A stretch of DNA of 64,000 nucleotides from positions 1 through 64,000 of the forward strand of contig NZ_FOVC01000013.1 of assembly GCF_900115045.1 (NCBI RefSeq), written 5' to 3'. Shown here piece by piece: positions 8,385 to 17,755 of this stretch (positions are counted from its first letter, which is position 1; every line of letters begins with the position of its first letter). The notes under the pieces were generated by a model. That model searched no databases and was not told the DNA's origin. It saw only the letters and a program-made list of their open reading frames with translations. The DNA comes from Izhakiella capsodis (lineage in GTDB: Bacteria > Pseudomonadota > Gammaproteobacteria > Enterobacterales > Enterobacteriaceae). The position numbers were made by a program, and so were the translations under genes.

Positions 8385-10328
8385 TTAATTTTTTGATGGC
8401 GCTGGTGCTTTCCCTTTCGGCCAGACAGCGACAATACGGACATGATAAACCATTGTGGCATTCGGCGGGATCTTAGGCGGCATCCCTTTTTTCCCATATG
8501 CTAACTCCGGCGGTACAACTAAGTCCATTTCACCCTGGCTGCGTAGTTTCGACAGCGCTTCCTGAAAGAGCGGGGGGTAGTCACTCAGCTTTTCGCTCAG
8601 CATCCGCCCGGTCTTTTCCATATCGTTGATAACCGTGCCGTTTGTCAGACTCTCCTGGACTACGATTGCGACCGTGTCATCGGGTTTCAATGGTTTAATA
8701 CCCGGCTTAGTCACTTCATACCAGAATCCGTGAGATGACTTTTTGACACCTTTTCGTTTGAGATAGGCGTCCATAAAGCCTCGATCCTGCTTGCGGATGG
8801 TCGGTTTGAAGCCCGGCTCCGGCAATGATGGAGCCCGAGAAGCGGATTCCTTAGCTGCCACTGGCAGATGTCCATTGGTTGCTTGATTCGCCTCTTCCAG
8901 CGCTTTAGTCAGGCTTTTTTCGTCAAGCTTTGGTTGATCATCGAAGGCGTCGATAATACCGGCAAGGATAAGGTTTTTATCTACCTTATTGCCTTCTGCC
9001 TGATGTGTTTGCTGCAAAAGCAAAATTTCCGCGCCCAACGAAACCCCAATAGCATAGCCCTGACGAACGGTAGGATTTTGCAAAATCTGTGAATTTAAAA
9101 TTGGTAGTCCTTTGAGCGGTAGAGCGTTAAGCTGGTTTTGTAACTCTTTTACCTTAGCTTGTGCCTGATCTAACTGTTTCTGCAGTTCGTCTGAACTATC
9201 CGACTTCTGGTTGCTATTGTTTTTTACTGGATTGCTCGCATTCGTAGCCCGCAGCATATCCAGCTGATTTTGTAGCAGCTGGAGCCTGCCGCGCGTTGTA
9301 TTCAGCTCCTCCGCAGTTTGCTGGCGTTGTGCGACGGCTAATTCGGCGTCTTTATTGCTCATTTTTAGCTGTGCTTGCAGCTCATTCTGCTTCTTATTTG
9401 CCGTATCTAGTTGTTTTCCTAGTTTTTCCTGAGCGTCTTTTAATGCCTGAGTCGATCTTTGTTGTATAAGATCGGCATTTGTGCGTAAGCGTGCCAGCTG
9501 CTGATTTGCGGCCTCAAGCTGTTCACGTATTTTTCCGATTTCAGCTGCGGCTTGCTTTTGGGACGGGTCTTCGGGGCTATTCTCTTTGATGGCTTGCAGC
9601 TGCGCAAGCTGACTGCGGGTCTCTCTGAGCTGTTCCTGAAGCGCTTTTACTGTCCCATCCTGCTGCTGACGAGCCAATTCTGCTGATTTAACGTCAGCCT
9701 GTGCTTGAATCAGCTGCTGCTCCAGCTCTTTCAGTTTTGCTGACTGTGCCAGTTGCGTATCTTTTTCAGCATGTTGCTGATTAATTTTCTCGCGAAACGC
9801 CTCTATTTCTTTTTCCAGCATGTTGCGTTGATCAATCAGCTGAACATGTTTCGCGGTAAGCTCAGTGATGCGCTGCTGGCTTTGCGCCAGCTGTTGCGAA
9901 AGTCCATCGATGGTTTTCCGGGTCTGAGCTTCGTCACTGGTCATTCCTGAAAGCTGGCGCAATTTCTGAATACCCGCAGCCATTGCACTCAAATCCAGCC
10001 TTACGGGTGTGGATAGCCGCTGATTTTCCTGTGCTTTAGCCAGCGCTCTCTTCAACGTGTCTATTTCTTCTGCTTGCTGCTGGAGACGTTGATTACTCTG
10101 TAATACGTCCTGATTCTGGCTGACATCTTCACGACGTTTTGCCGTAGGCGCTTTTTTCGGGGCAGGGGCTTTGTGGGCTGAGGGTCTTGGCTGGCGTGGG
10201 GGATGCTCAGCCGCATATTGCTCAGCAAAACGTAGTAGTGGTGGCAGCGTTGAGTTAGCTTGTGCTGCCAGCGATAACTGACTGAGGGAGAGGCTGGCAG
10301 CGATACTCAAATAAAGCGTTGCCCGCAT
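8385..10328 (-). CDS. Periplasmic coiled-coil protein with C-terminal FKBP-type prolyl isomerase
   Basis: The 647-residue product begins with a signal peptide (cleavage probably after LSLAAQA), then a Pro/Lys-rich spacer to about residue 65. A very long Gln/Leu/Lys-rich coiled coil follows, to about residue 400. Residues 405-490 resemble the FKBP N-terminal dimerisation domain (GYAIGVSLG, KNLILAGIIDAF) and about 540-640 the FKBP catalytic domain (VPPELAYGKKG, IPPNATMVYHVRI). FkpA and Mip share the two C-terminal parts but lack the 330-residue coiled coil. The start codon overlaps the lipoprotein stop as TAATG, showing coupling. The exact role is unknown; a cell-envelope chaperone is the likely reading. 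Confidence 0.82.
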   Translation of the reverse strand: MRATLYLSIAASLSLSQLSLAAQANSTLPPLLRFAEQYAAEHPPRQPRPSAHKAPAPKKAPTAKRREDVSQNQDVLQSNQRLQQQAEEIDTLKRALAKAQENQRLSTPVRLDLSAMAAGIQKLRQLSGMTSDEAQTRKTIDGLSQQLAQSQQRITELTAKHVQLIDQRNMLEKEIEAFREKINQQHAEKDTQLAQSAKLKELEQQLIQAQADVKSAELARQQQDGTVKALQEQLRETRSQLAQLQAIKENSPEDPSQKQAAAEIGKIREQLEAANQQLARLRTNADLIQQRSTQALKDAQEKLGKQLDTANKKQNELQAQLKMSNKDAELAVAQRQQTAEELNTTRGRLQLLQNQLDMLRATNASNPVKNNSNQKSDSSDELQKQLDQAQAKVKELQNQLNALPLKGLPILNSQILQNPTVRQGYAIGVSLGAEILLLQQTHQAEGNKVDKNLILAGIIDAFDDQPKLDEKSLTKALEEANQATNGHLPVAAKESASRAPSLPEPGFKPTIRKQDRGFMDAYLKRKGVKKSSHGFWYEVTKPGIKPLKPDDTVAIVVQESLTNGTVINDMEKTGRMLSEKLSDYPPLFQEALSKLRSQGEMDLVVPPELAYGKKGMPPKIPPNATMVYHVRIVAVWPKGKAPAPSKN

Positions 10329-10819
10329 TACGGCATGGCTCCATGTAGGCTCAGGGTGTTCATCATGGTCTGGCTGATCTGCGCGCAGATCAGGTTGGAG
10401 CGGTAATGATAAAGAGCATCAATGGTGTCCTGCGTTTCCTTCGAGATCTCCGGGCGCACCGATGCATAGCTGGCAGCACCGCGCATAATATAACGAAACG
10501 CGTTGTTGAGGCGGGGATATTTATCCGGAGCCAGAGTTTTAAGTGCATCCAATTGCGCTTTGCAGCGTTCCATGTTGGCCATCACACTGTTGTCGGATTT
10601 AGTGCTGTTTTCCGCCACTGTATCAACTTTAGATGGGCCTGATAGCTGCGGGCTTTCAGGTTTTTTATTATTGGTGTCATTAGCTACAGGCGCTGTGGAC
10701 ATTTTTATGGGGGGCGCCTGGGTCGTTTTATTAACCGATTGATTTTTGAACATACTCTGACAACCTGCCAGTGAGCTACTCACTAGTAGAGCCATTATGA
10801 GACACCAAAGGGATTTCAT
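10328..10819 (-). CDS. Lipoprotein encoded with the coiled-coil FKBP protein
   Basis: From the ATG at 10819 (AGGAAG six bases upstream) the product has 163 residues. An ATG two codons earlier is too close to that site. The signal peptide ends in the lipobox SLAGC. A Pro/Ser/Thr-rich spacer follows, then a helical C-terminal domain with two cysteines (MERCKAQL and NLICAQI) that may form a disulphide. I do not recognise the family. The stop codon overlaps the FKBP start and the LuxR-type gene lies 18 bases upstream, so the three appear to be one operon. Confidence 0.78.
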   Translation of the reverse strand: MKSLWCLIMALLVSSSLAGCQSMFKNQSVNKTTQAPPIKMSTAPVANDTNNKKPESPQLSGPSKVDTVAENSTKSDNSVMANMERCKAQLDALKTLAPDKYPRLNNAFRYIMRGAASYASVRPEISKETQDTIDALYHYRSNLICAQISQTMMNTLSLHGAMP

Positions 10820-10837
10820 ATACATCTTCCTGAAGAT

Positions 10838-11494
10838 CTAGGTATTAGTTGAATGTCTATTATTCGCAAGAGCGTTAAATGACGGTGGCGACCGGAAAAA
10901 ACCCTCGTCAATAAGCCAATAGTTCAATTCGGTGGTTCGGCTGATATTGAGTTTGGTCATAATGTTGCGTTTATGCGTGCTGACGGTTTTTTCACTAATT
11001 TGTAAGTAGCGGGCTACAGTCGCATGGCTGATGCCGCGTGCCAGAAAGCGCAGTATCTGGGTTTCACGAAATGTCAGCGGAGAACTGACCGAGATGGCGC
11101 CCGCTGTTTGTGGAGATGAGGCGGCGAAGCTTTCCAGTTTACGTAGCGCGGTTTCCAGATATCGCTGAATGACAGCAGGCTGAGCCTGTCGTGGTATCAT
11201 GGCGAAATTCTCCTTCAACGAGTTCAAATCGTCCCGGTTACTGCTTTCCTGCTGCTGAATAACAAATACATAACGACGAAAGGCGGTTATTTCCATACGC
11301 AGTGCGTGCAGGCGATAAGACGACAGCTCGCTTTGGCTGATGAAGATAATTTCGCTACGCGCGCGTAGCTGAAACTGATCGGCGAAATTGACGTTGAGTT
11401 TACGCTCGGAAGCCCACGTGGATATAAGCGTCTGCAAGCCTGATGCATAAAAACGATCGTCGTCGCATATCAGTACCGAGAGATTTTTTTTCAT
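10838..11494 (-). CDS. LuxR-type response-regulator-like transcription factor
   Basis: The 218-residue protein starts MKKNLSVLICDDDRFYASGL, like a receiver domain with an acidic DDD cluster. Residues about 150-210 form a LuxR helix-turn-helix: LTFRETQILRFLARG, VARYLQISEKTVSTHKRNIMTKL. The general plan is that of RcsB/BglJ-like regulators. The receiver segment is divergent and I cannot see the full set of phosphorylation residues. The ATG at 11494 is preceded by AGGGAAG; a start at 11539 would add 15 residues without a site. It heads the operon with the lipoprotein and FKBP genes and probably controls it or a linked envelope trait. Confidence 0.82.
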   Translation of the reverse strand: MKKNLSVLICDDDRFYASGLQTLISTWASERKLNVNFADQFQLRARSEIIFISQSELSSYRLHALRMEITAFRRYVFVIQQQESSNRDDLNSLKENFAMIPRQAQPAVIQRYLETALRKLESFAASSPQTAGAISVSSPLTFRETQILRFLARGISHATVARYLQISEKTVSTHKRNIMTKLNISRTTELNYWLIDEGFFRSPPSFNALANNRHSTNT

Positions 11495-11834
11495 TTTTAC
11501 TTCCCTGTTAGCCATCTTCGAGCGCAATGTTCCGCGCAACCAGAGTATCCTGATGTTGTTCTGTAGCGGCCACTAGCCAGTCGTTTCCTTCGAGAAATGT
11601 GTAGCGAAGCCCATCCTCTAAGGGCCATCACTAATATACCGCAAAATAATCTGAGGGCGTCGTGGTGTTAAAAATGCGACATTTTCAACTGTAAATTCAT
11701 TTACTGCGATATATATTAAAGAATATTGGGGGGAATTGATGTTTATCGTAGGGGTAATGCCTGACTGATTAAGAATAGAGGAAATTTGGGTGCTGAATAA
11801 TGAAGCAAGCCTGGCGAGCAGACTTGCCAAAGGA
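11495..11834. other. Intergenic region between the LuxR-type gene and yibL
   Basis: About 340 bases with no supported gene; the promoter for the LuxR operon is expected here. Confidence 0.5.
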
Positions 11835-12197
11835 TTAAAACGTGCTATTAGCGAAACCGGTCATCTCGGTCAGTTCCATTTCCCGCCCCAGCGCGGTCAT
11901 AGGATGAACAATCACCAATCCTCTGACCGATTTTTTCAGCCCCCCCATGTTGGCTTGCTCTTTACGAGTTATTGCCCGGCTGAAGGTCATTTTCTTCAAT
12001 TTTTGCGCTTCCTTACTTAGCTTTTGCTCGCGCACACCACGTAAGCGGTCGATTTCCGCTTCAAGCGTATCTTTTTCTGCCAGTAACTCACCTAATTTTT
12101 CGCTGTATCCGGCGGTGAGTAGCGTTGACTCTTTACGATTTAGCGCGTCCAGCTGGTCGCTGAGGCGTCTGATTTCTGCTTTTTCCTGCTCTTTCAT
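11835..12197 (-). CDS. yibL: YibL, ribosome-associated protein family
   Basis: A 120-residue protein, equal in length to E. coli YibL and matching it in the second half: EIDRLRGVREQKLSKEAQKL, then ITRKEQANMGGLKKSVRGL and VVHPMTALGREM. The N-terminal half is a coiled coil. E. coli YibL has been found with ribosomes, but its job is not settled. It follows mtlR on the same strand with an 85-base gap, the same order as in E. coli (mtlADR then yibL). Confidence 0.93.
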   Translation of the reverse strand: MKEQEKAEIRRLSDQLDALNRKESTLLTAGYSEKLGELLAEKDTLEAEIDRLRGVREQKLSKEAQKLKKMTFSRAITRKEQANMGGLKKSVRGLVIVHPMTALGREMELTEMTGFANSTF

Positions 12198-12282
12198 TTT
12201 GGCACCCGGTGATTCTTAGCTGTAACAAAAACTCTTTACCGGATTAAGGATACATTAAAAGGATGAACTCGGGGAAAACCGT

Positions 12283-12807
12283 CTACTTCTGGAAGGCTTT
12301 TTTCATGCTGATACGGGCGATCAGCTCGGTCAATGATAACACCAGAGTCGAACGCACGATCTGCAGATAGCGCTGTTGTTGCATTGTCTGTAATTGCGCG
12401 TCTTTCTCAATTATCTGAGGGCGGGGCGGCAATGTGTTTACACAGTGTAACTCAGCAAATGGTCCGATAATTTCATCATCGGTAAAGCGATATTCATTAC
12501 CATCATGATTCATCTCTTCACGTAATGCCATCAGTAGTTCACAGTCTTCATACTCATGGCGACTGATAATTCCGAGGCCGTAAATGAGTTTCAGGCGAAC
12601 TGAAAGTTCGCCGAGAGGGCCGCTGCCCAGTAACAAGGGTTCTACGGCATATTTCACCGCGAAGTCGTCTTTACGAAACACCTTGATAACCTGCATATTG
12701 ATCGCTTCAGCCAGTAATTCCTCGATGGCGATCAAGAAGCTCCGCACTGTTCTGCCGTCATTAAGACGTTCGAGAGCCTTATTTTCGAATGCCTGGGGTT
12801 GTTCCAT
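12283..12807 (-). CDS. mtlR: Mannitol operon repressor MtlR
   Basis: MtlR lowers mannitol operon expression and acts with HPr. The 174-residue protein matches E. coli MtlR: RTVRSFLIA, VFRKDDFAVKYAVEPLL, RLKLIYGLGIISRHEYEDCELLMALREE and the C-terminal SMKKAFQK. I use the ATG at 12807 (MEQPQAFENKALERL); a TTG four codons earlier is the alternative. E. coli MtlR has a longer N-terminus (195 residues). It is the third gene of the operon, 70 bases after mtlD. Confidence 0.93.
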   Translation of the reverse strand: MEQPQAFENKALERLNDGRTVRSFLIAIEELLAEAINMQVIKVFRKDDFAVKYAVEPLLLGSGPLGELSVRLKLIYGLGIISRHEYEDCELLMALREEMNHDGNEYRFTDDEIIGPFAELHCVNTLPPRPQIIEKDAQLQTMQQQRYLQIVRSTLVLSLTELIARISMKKAFQK

Positions 12808-12876
12808 AACTGCCCACAACTTTTTATAACCAAAGAGGGCGCCAGTTGACGGAGCCCTTGCTGTTTACCTGATAAG

Positions 12877-14037
12877 TCAGGGAGCGCACTTGTTAATGGC
12901 CTTATAAGCTTTAACGATGTCAGTAACCACCTCGCTTTTACTATCCAGACCTGAAATCTGCGCTATCGTCTCCTGCGGACCTTTTTCAGCCAGTAATGAG
13001 GCCAGCTCCTGCGCCTGGGGATCCTGATCGCTGTGATAATGCATCGCAGCGGCGATACCCGTTACCAGATTAGAATGTGGAAGATGATACGCCAGTGTCC
13101 CCAAAATGGGTTTGATCAAACGATCGCCGCTACTGAGTTTACGCAGCGGCTGACGGCCAACGCGCTCGACGTCATCAATCAGATAAGGATTTTCAAAACG
13201 ACTAATGATTTTCTTGATGTAGGCGGCGTGTTTCGCTGGATCAAAATCGTAACGCCTGATCAGCACGGCGCCGCTTTCTTCCATGGCACCTCTGACGATA
13301 GCACGCACTTTGTTATCCAGGATGGCATCGCGAATAGTGTTATGACCGTTAAGCTGCCCAAGGTAGGCTGTGATGGCATGGCCGGTATTAAGGGTAAAAA
13401 GCTTACGTTCGACAAATGCCATCAGATTATCCGTCAGCTCCATACCGGAGATCTGCGGAAATTTTCCTTTAAACTGCGTTTTATCGACGATCCATTCGCT
13501 AAAGGTTTCTACCGTCACTTCCAGCGGATCGCTGTTGATGGATTCCGAGGGTGGTACAATTCGATCGACCGCTGAGTCAACGAAACCGACGTGTGCTTCA
13601 ACCCAATCACGGTATTGAGTGGGCAGGGCTTTGAGAACATGCATTTTTAACTGGCTGGTACCGCGTACCATATTTTCGCAGGCGATAATATTCAGCGGAC
13701 AGGTGTTACCGCTATCACTACGTTTGGCCAGCCCTTTAGCAATTCCCGGAGCGATACGTTCCAGAATTTGCGGACCAACCGCCGTGGTAACGATATCAAC
13801 CTGGGCTATTTTACTGATAACTGCTTCGCTGGTGCTATTGATGGCATCAACGCCTTTGACCATCTCAACCTGCGCATCCTCGCCAACAACCTTAACGCGA
13901 TACTCTTTATGCGCATTCAGCGCATCCAGTACTGCCTGATTAACATCGGCAAAGGTGAGTTGAATACCGGCATCAGCCAGCAGTTTACCTATGAAACCGC
14001 GACCAATATTACCGGCACCAAAATGTAATGCTTTCAT
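12877..14037 (-). CDS. mtlD: Mannitol-1-phosphate 5-dehydrogenase
   Basis: MtlD oxidises mannitol-1-phosphate to fructose-6-phosphate with NAD. The 386-residue protein has the N-terminal dinucleotide-binding motif FGAGNIGRGFIGKLL at residues 5-19, the family segment IACENMVRGTSQLK, and the catalytic region KRKLFTLNTGHAITAYLG-like text (ERKLFTLNTGHAITAYLGQL), where Lys is the general base. Length is close to E. coli MtlD (382). It lies between mtlA and mtlR on the same strand, 61 bases after mtlA. Confidence 0.97.
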   Translation of the reverse strand: MKALHFGAGNIGRGFIGKLLADAGIQLTFADVNQAVLDALNAHKEYRVKVVGEDAQVEMVKGVDAINSTSEAVISKIAQVDIVTTAVGPQILERIAPGIAKGLAKRSDSGNTCPLNIIACENMVRGTSQLKMHVLKALPTQYRDWVEAHVGFVDSAVDRIVPPSESINSDPLEVTVETFSEWIVDKTQFKGKFPQISGMELTDNLMAFVERKLFTLNTGHAITAYLGQLNGHNTIRDAILDNKVRAIVRGAMEESGAVLIRRYDFDPAKHAAYIKKIISRFENPYLIDDVERVGRQPLRKLSSGDRLIKPILGTLAYHLPHSNLVTGIAAAMHYHSDQDPQAQELASLLAEKGPQETIAQISGLDSKSEVVTDIVKAYKAINKCAP

Positions 14038-14066
14038 AACGCTACCTTCATAAATAATCCGTAGAT

Positions 14067-14093
14067 AAAAAAGGGGCCGAATGAGCAGGCCCC
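14067..14093 (-). terminator. Terminator-like hairpin between mtlA and mtlD
   Basis: Read on the minus strand, GGGGCC pairs with GGCCCC across a 9-base loop and is followed by six T, immediately after the mtlA stop. It may let only part of the transcripts continue into mtlD-mtlR. Confidence 0.65.
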
Positions 14094-14098
14094 GTCGA

Positions 14099-16033
14099 TT
14101 AAGCCGTGTGGGCCCCGGATAGAATCTCCACTACCTCATCGACATGGGTGGTATTTGCCAGCTTCTCAATCACGTGCTCATCGTCAAGGGCGTTGGTAAG
14201 GCTGGTAATTACCTGGATATGTTCGTTATTGCGTGCAGCGATGCCGATGACCAGGCGGGCAATCTCATCCTCCTCTTCACCGAAGCGAACGCCTGCTGGA
14301 TACTGGCAGAACACCACGCCGGTTTTCAGTACGCGATCTTTTGCCTCCACCGTACCGTGCGGTACGGCGATTGACTCGCCCAGGTAGGTAGGGGTTAATT
14401 TTTCACGCGCCAGCATCGCCTCAACATATTCCGGTTGAACATAACCTCCTTTTACCAGTTGCTCGCCGGCAAAGCGGATAGCCTGTTCTTTATCGCTGGC
14501 GGTCAAACTAAGGAATACGTTATCTGCGCTGAGCTTAAACAGGTTTTTGCCGCTGTTATCGAAGCTATCAGCCAGCGTTTCGTTAACTTTCTCACGGTGT
14601 AACTCGGAACGATTAGTCTCGACCAGACGGGCGGTCAGATCGCTGTAAAGGCTGCTGTCGAGAAAGTTACTTAACGAGATGTGCTGCGCATGTGGTGCCT
14701 GGCGAATAGCGCGTTCGGTCAGGTCGCGATGGGTAATAACCAGGTCCACATCACCTGGCAGGGAATTAATAGCGGCATTGGTTACTGAGATATTGCTCAG
14801 GCCAGCATCGTTTACTTTTTTACGCAGTACACCGGCGCCCATCGCGCTGGAACCCATTCCGGCGTCACACGCTACGATGATTTTGCGTACATGGCTAAGA
14901 TCGGCCTCTTTTACGTTGGTTCCTGATGTTGCGTTGGTGGTTGATGACTGACCTTTGGACTGCGCTTTCATATCCTGCACGCGGCGCACTGCGCTTTCAA
15001 TGTCATCGTCTTCTTTCGCTTTGCTGGTTTTCAGCAGGATGGCTGAGATCACAAAGGAGACGGCAAAGGCAGCAACTACCGCTGCGATGTTAGCGAAGTA
15101 GGCACCTTTTGGCGTCATTGCCAGTACGGCGATAATTGAACCCGGAGAGGCAGGTGAAACCAGACCTCCGTGCAAAACGGACAGCGTGAATACGCCGGTC
15201 ATACCACCGAGGATAACCGCGATCAGCAGACGTGGGCTCATCAATACATACGGGAAATAAATCTCGTGGATACCACCAAAAAAGTGAATGATAGCTGCGC
15301 CAGGGGCAGATTGTCTGGCGCTGCCACGACCAAAAAACATATAAGCCATCAGTACGCCCATGCCTGGGCCAGGATTAGCTTCGATCAGGAAGAAAATAGA
15401 TTTACCTTGTTCGCTGGCCTGCTGAATACCCAGCGGCGAGAAAATGCCGTGATTAATTGCGTTATTCAGGAACAGAATTTTTGCCGGCTCAACAAAAATG
15501 GAAGACAGCGGCAGCAGATTGTTCTTCACCATCAGGTTCACACCGGTTGCCAGAATATGCGACAGGTTCTCTACCAATGGACCGATAGCAAGAAATGCCA
15601 GGATAGCCAACAGCATGCCGATAATACCGGCAGAGAAGTTGTTAATCAGCATTTCGAAACCACTTTTAATTTTGCCTTCAACCTGGCGATCGAAGGTTTT
15701 AATTGCCCAGCCGCCCAGCGGGCCGGCGATCATTGAACCGAGAAACATCGGCATGTCGGCACCGGCAATCACACCCATGGTGGTAATGGCACCGACAACG
15801 CCGCCGCGGTCGCCAGCTACCAGTCGGCCTCCGGTATAACCGATTAGCAACGGCAGCAGGTAAGTGATCATTGGGCTGACCAGTTTGGCCAGCGTTTCAT
15901 TTGGCGTCCATCCCGTAGGAATAAACAACGCGGTAATGATACCCCAGGCGATAAAAGCGCCAATGTTTGGCATCACCATGTTACTCAGAAAACGACCAAA
16001 GCTCTGAACTTTGATCTTGACTGTTGAGGACAT
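14099..16033 (-). CDS. mtlA: PTS mannitol transporter, EIICBA
   Basis: MtlA takes up mannitol through the inner membrane and phosphorylates it. The 644-residue protein has the three domains in the E. coli order. EIIC occupies about residues 1-340 (FGRFLSNMVMPNIGAF, GGIHEIYFPYVL). EIIB contains Cys389 in IIVACDAGMGSSAMG. EIIA contains His559 in GESIAVPHGTVE. These two residues carry the phosphate. The ATG at 16033 gives MSSTVKIKVQSFGRF as in E. coli; a GTG two codons earlier is less likely. It heads the mannitol operon and has several CRP sites upstream. Confidence 0.98.
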   Translation of the reverse strand: MSSTVKIKVQSFGRFLSNMVMPNIGAFIAWGIITALFIPTGWTPNETLAKLVSPMITYLLPLLIGYTGGRLVAGDRGGVVGAITTMGVIAGADMPMFLGSMIAGPLGGWAIKTFDRQVEGKIKSGFEMLINNFSAGIIGMLLAILAFLAIGPLVENLSHILATGVNLMVKNNLLPLSSIFVEPAKILFLNNAINHGIFSPLGIQQASEQGKSIFFLIEANPGPGMGVLMAYMFFGRGSARQSAPGAAIIHFFGGIHEIYFPYVLMSPRLLIAVILGGMTGVFTLSVLHGGLVSPASPGSIIAVLAMTPKGAYFANIAAVVAAFAVSFVISAILLKTSKAKEDDDIESAVRRVQDMKAQSKGQSSTTNATSGTNVKEADLSHVRKIIVACDAGMGSSAMGAGVLRKKVNDAGLSNISVTNAAINSLPGDVDLVITHRDLTERAIRQAPHAQHISLSNFLDSSLYSDLTARLVETNRSELHREKVNETLADSFDNSGKNLFKLSADNVFLSLTASDKEQAIRFAGEQLVKGGYVQPEYVEAMLAREKLTPTYLGESIAVPHGTVEAKDRVLKTGVVFCQYPAGVRFGEEEDEIARLVIGIAARNNEHIQVITSLTNALDDEHVIEKLANTTHVDEVVEILSGAHTA

Positions 16034-16175
16034 AAACACACCCCTTATTGGTTCGCGCTGAGAAATAAGAGAGCGCGTGAATTCGTGAGAGTCTTACAGT
16101 GCAGAGCACTCGTATTACTGTATGCACGCGGACTTTATCATGTGAGTATCTCACTGCGTAATACTGCAAATGAAA

Positions 16176-16351
16176 TGTGATGCATGTCACTTAATATGGT
16201 GGCATGAATGGGAGGTTTTAGTGATTCCGATCACACTGTTAGTGTGAAATAGGCTAAAAAAAGAAAAAAAACCGTAGTAATCATCGTGTGTTGTGATCAA
16301 AGTCACCTTTTCATGTTGCTATTTTATTTCTGTATTGTGATCTAAATCACA
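16176..16351 (-). promoter_or_regulatory. Cluster of four CRP sites upstream of mtlA
   Basis: Four TGTGA-N6-TCACA-type palindromes are visible: 16176-16191 (TGTGATGCATGTCACT), 16220-16235 (AGTGATTCCGATCACA), 16292-16307 (TGTGATCAAAGTCACC) and 16336-16351 (TGTGATCTAAATCACA, a perfect half-site pair). A fifth, with 5-base spacing, is at 16141-16155. E. coli mtlA is known for multiple CRP sites, so catabolite control is expected here. Confidence 0.85.
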
Positions 16352-16500
16352 AGATATTTTTGTAGGAGATCTGCATCTGACCACATTTTATCCTGAGGTC
16401 AGATGTGTATTACGCATTTTTATTTGAGTGATGATGTTATAGGGAGATAACTGTAATGAGCCTTGGGCTGACGCAAGCCAGCCCGACATGAGAGCAGGCG

Positions 16501-17205
16501 TTATTGCAGCAGTTTCTGTGCCTGGCTTAATGACGTGCTGTTTTGTGACAACGTCTTCATTAAACCATTATAGGTATCGGCTTGCTGCTGAGTGGTGAAT
16601 TGAACGCTCATTCCGTTAATGGTGACGTTTGCGGCTTGCTGCTGCAGTAGATCGCCGGCTAGCACTGCGTTCTGGCTGAGGGTCTGCAATGCAGGCAGTA
16701 CCAATAACAGCTGGTTGGCTGGTTGTGTGACCAACTGGGTATAGGCTTTGTCGTAAACCGTTTTAAGGTCTTCGGGCTGCTTCAATCCTGCTTTGCTATT
16801 ATCAGCCTGATTTTTTGCAGCTTGTAGTTGCTGGATTAGCACGCCCAGCGAACCACTCTCCTGACGCAGGCTATCACGGTACGTTATATAATCCTGTGGC
16901 ATACGAACAGCGCTAAGATCGGAAATGATCGGTTGAAGACTGTCCTGCTTTGCACGGTTTACCTGCTGTGTAAAGCCGTACAGAATGGCGTAATCATTGA
17001 CATAAGGCCCAAACTTTTGTTTTTGATCTTCACTTAGCGCGGGAATTTGCTCGCCACTGCGCATTACGGTATTTTGCAGAAAGTCGATGAAAGCTTTGCG
17101 CTGATCGGCCGTTTTGTCACCGCATCCGGTTAATATTGTCGCCGAAAAAAAGATGATCAGTGGTAACCATAACGCCGAACATAGGCGTGAGATCCCCGTA
17201 TTCAT
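16501..17205 (-). CDS. yiaF: DUF3053-family lipoprotein (YiaF-like)
   Basis: A 234-residue protein with a signal peptide ending in lipobox ILTGC, followed by a helical, Gln-rich body. Segments such as RKAFIDFLQNTVMRSG, GPYVNDYAILYGFTQQVN and the C-terminal QLLLVLPALQTL fit the DUF3053 family, which includes E. coli YiaF. The function is unknown; the lipobox places it in the envelope. It is divergent from yiaG, and the yiaF-yiaG pairing is as in E. coli. The symbol rests on family and position. Confidence 0.8.
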   Translation of the reverse strand: MNTGISRLCSALWLPLIIFFSATILTGCGDKTADQRKAFIDFLQNTVMRSGEQIPALSEDQKQKFGPYVNDYAILYGFTQQVNRAKQDSLQPIISDLSAVRMPQDYITYRDSLRQESGSLGVLIQQLQAAKNQADNSKAGLKQPEDLKTVYDKAYTQLVTQPANQLLLVLPALQTLSQNAVLAGDLLQQQAANVTINGMSVQFTTQQQADTYNGLMKTLSQNSTSLSQAQKLLQ

Positions 17206-17755
17206 GAATACTCCTGTTTAAACTATCAGTCTGATTTGTGAATAAAACTTGCCTGAAGAATAGACGGAATCACGAAAAATTAACAGTTTGAATATCGCAT
17301 CAATTAAGTGCCAGCCCGGTTCAGGATGCCGGTGCTGCTCGTAAATGGCAGGGTGATAGCACAGGATGCATCGGCGCGCAGTGATACTGGTAGTGCTATA
17401 TAATTAAAATGACTGCGAGCGACACTTCTATCTTAATAAAACGAATATCCGGATTATTGTCATGATATCGACCTTTCATGTGATTTATTTGGATTGCCAC
17501 CTCGTGTTGATAAGCTGGGCCTTCTTTAAAAGGAGGTCGATGTGAGTAATTTTCCGCTAATTCATGAGGTTGCTCTGACTGGCAAAAAAGGTATAAAAAA
17601 GTGGCGCAAGAATGATGTATCAGACTCATAATTAAAGTCTGGCGTTCATCTATGCACTGCCTGTTCTGGCAAGCTTCCGTGCACGATCCCGACCAGTATT
17701 ATCTGGACCTGTATCAGGTCTTTCCGCTGACTATTCTTTTAGTGAGGAGTGCCGC
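17206..17755. promoter_or_regulatory. yiaF-yiaG divergent region with paired hairpins before yiaG
   Basis: About 550 bases between the two divergent starts. Just before yiaG lie two short perfect hairpins: CCAG/CTGG with a 6-base loop at 17693-17706 and GACCTG/CAGGTC with loop TAT at 17706-17720, followed by the ribosome site GAGGAG at 17744-17749. Nothing else was recognised. Confidence 0.5.
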
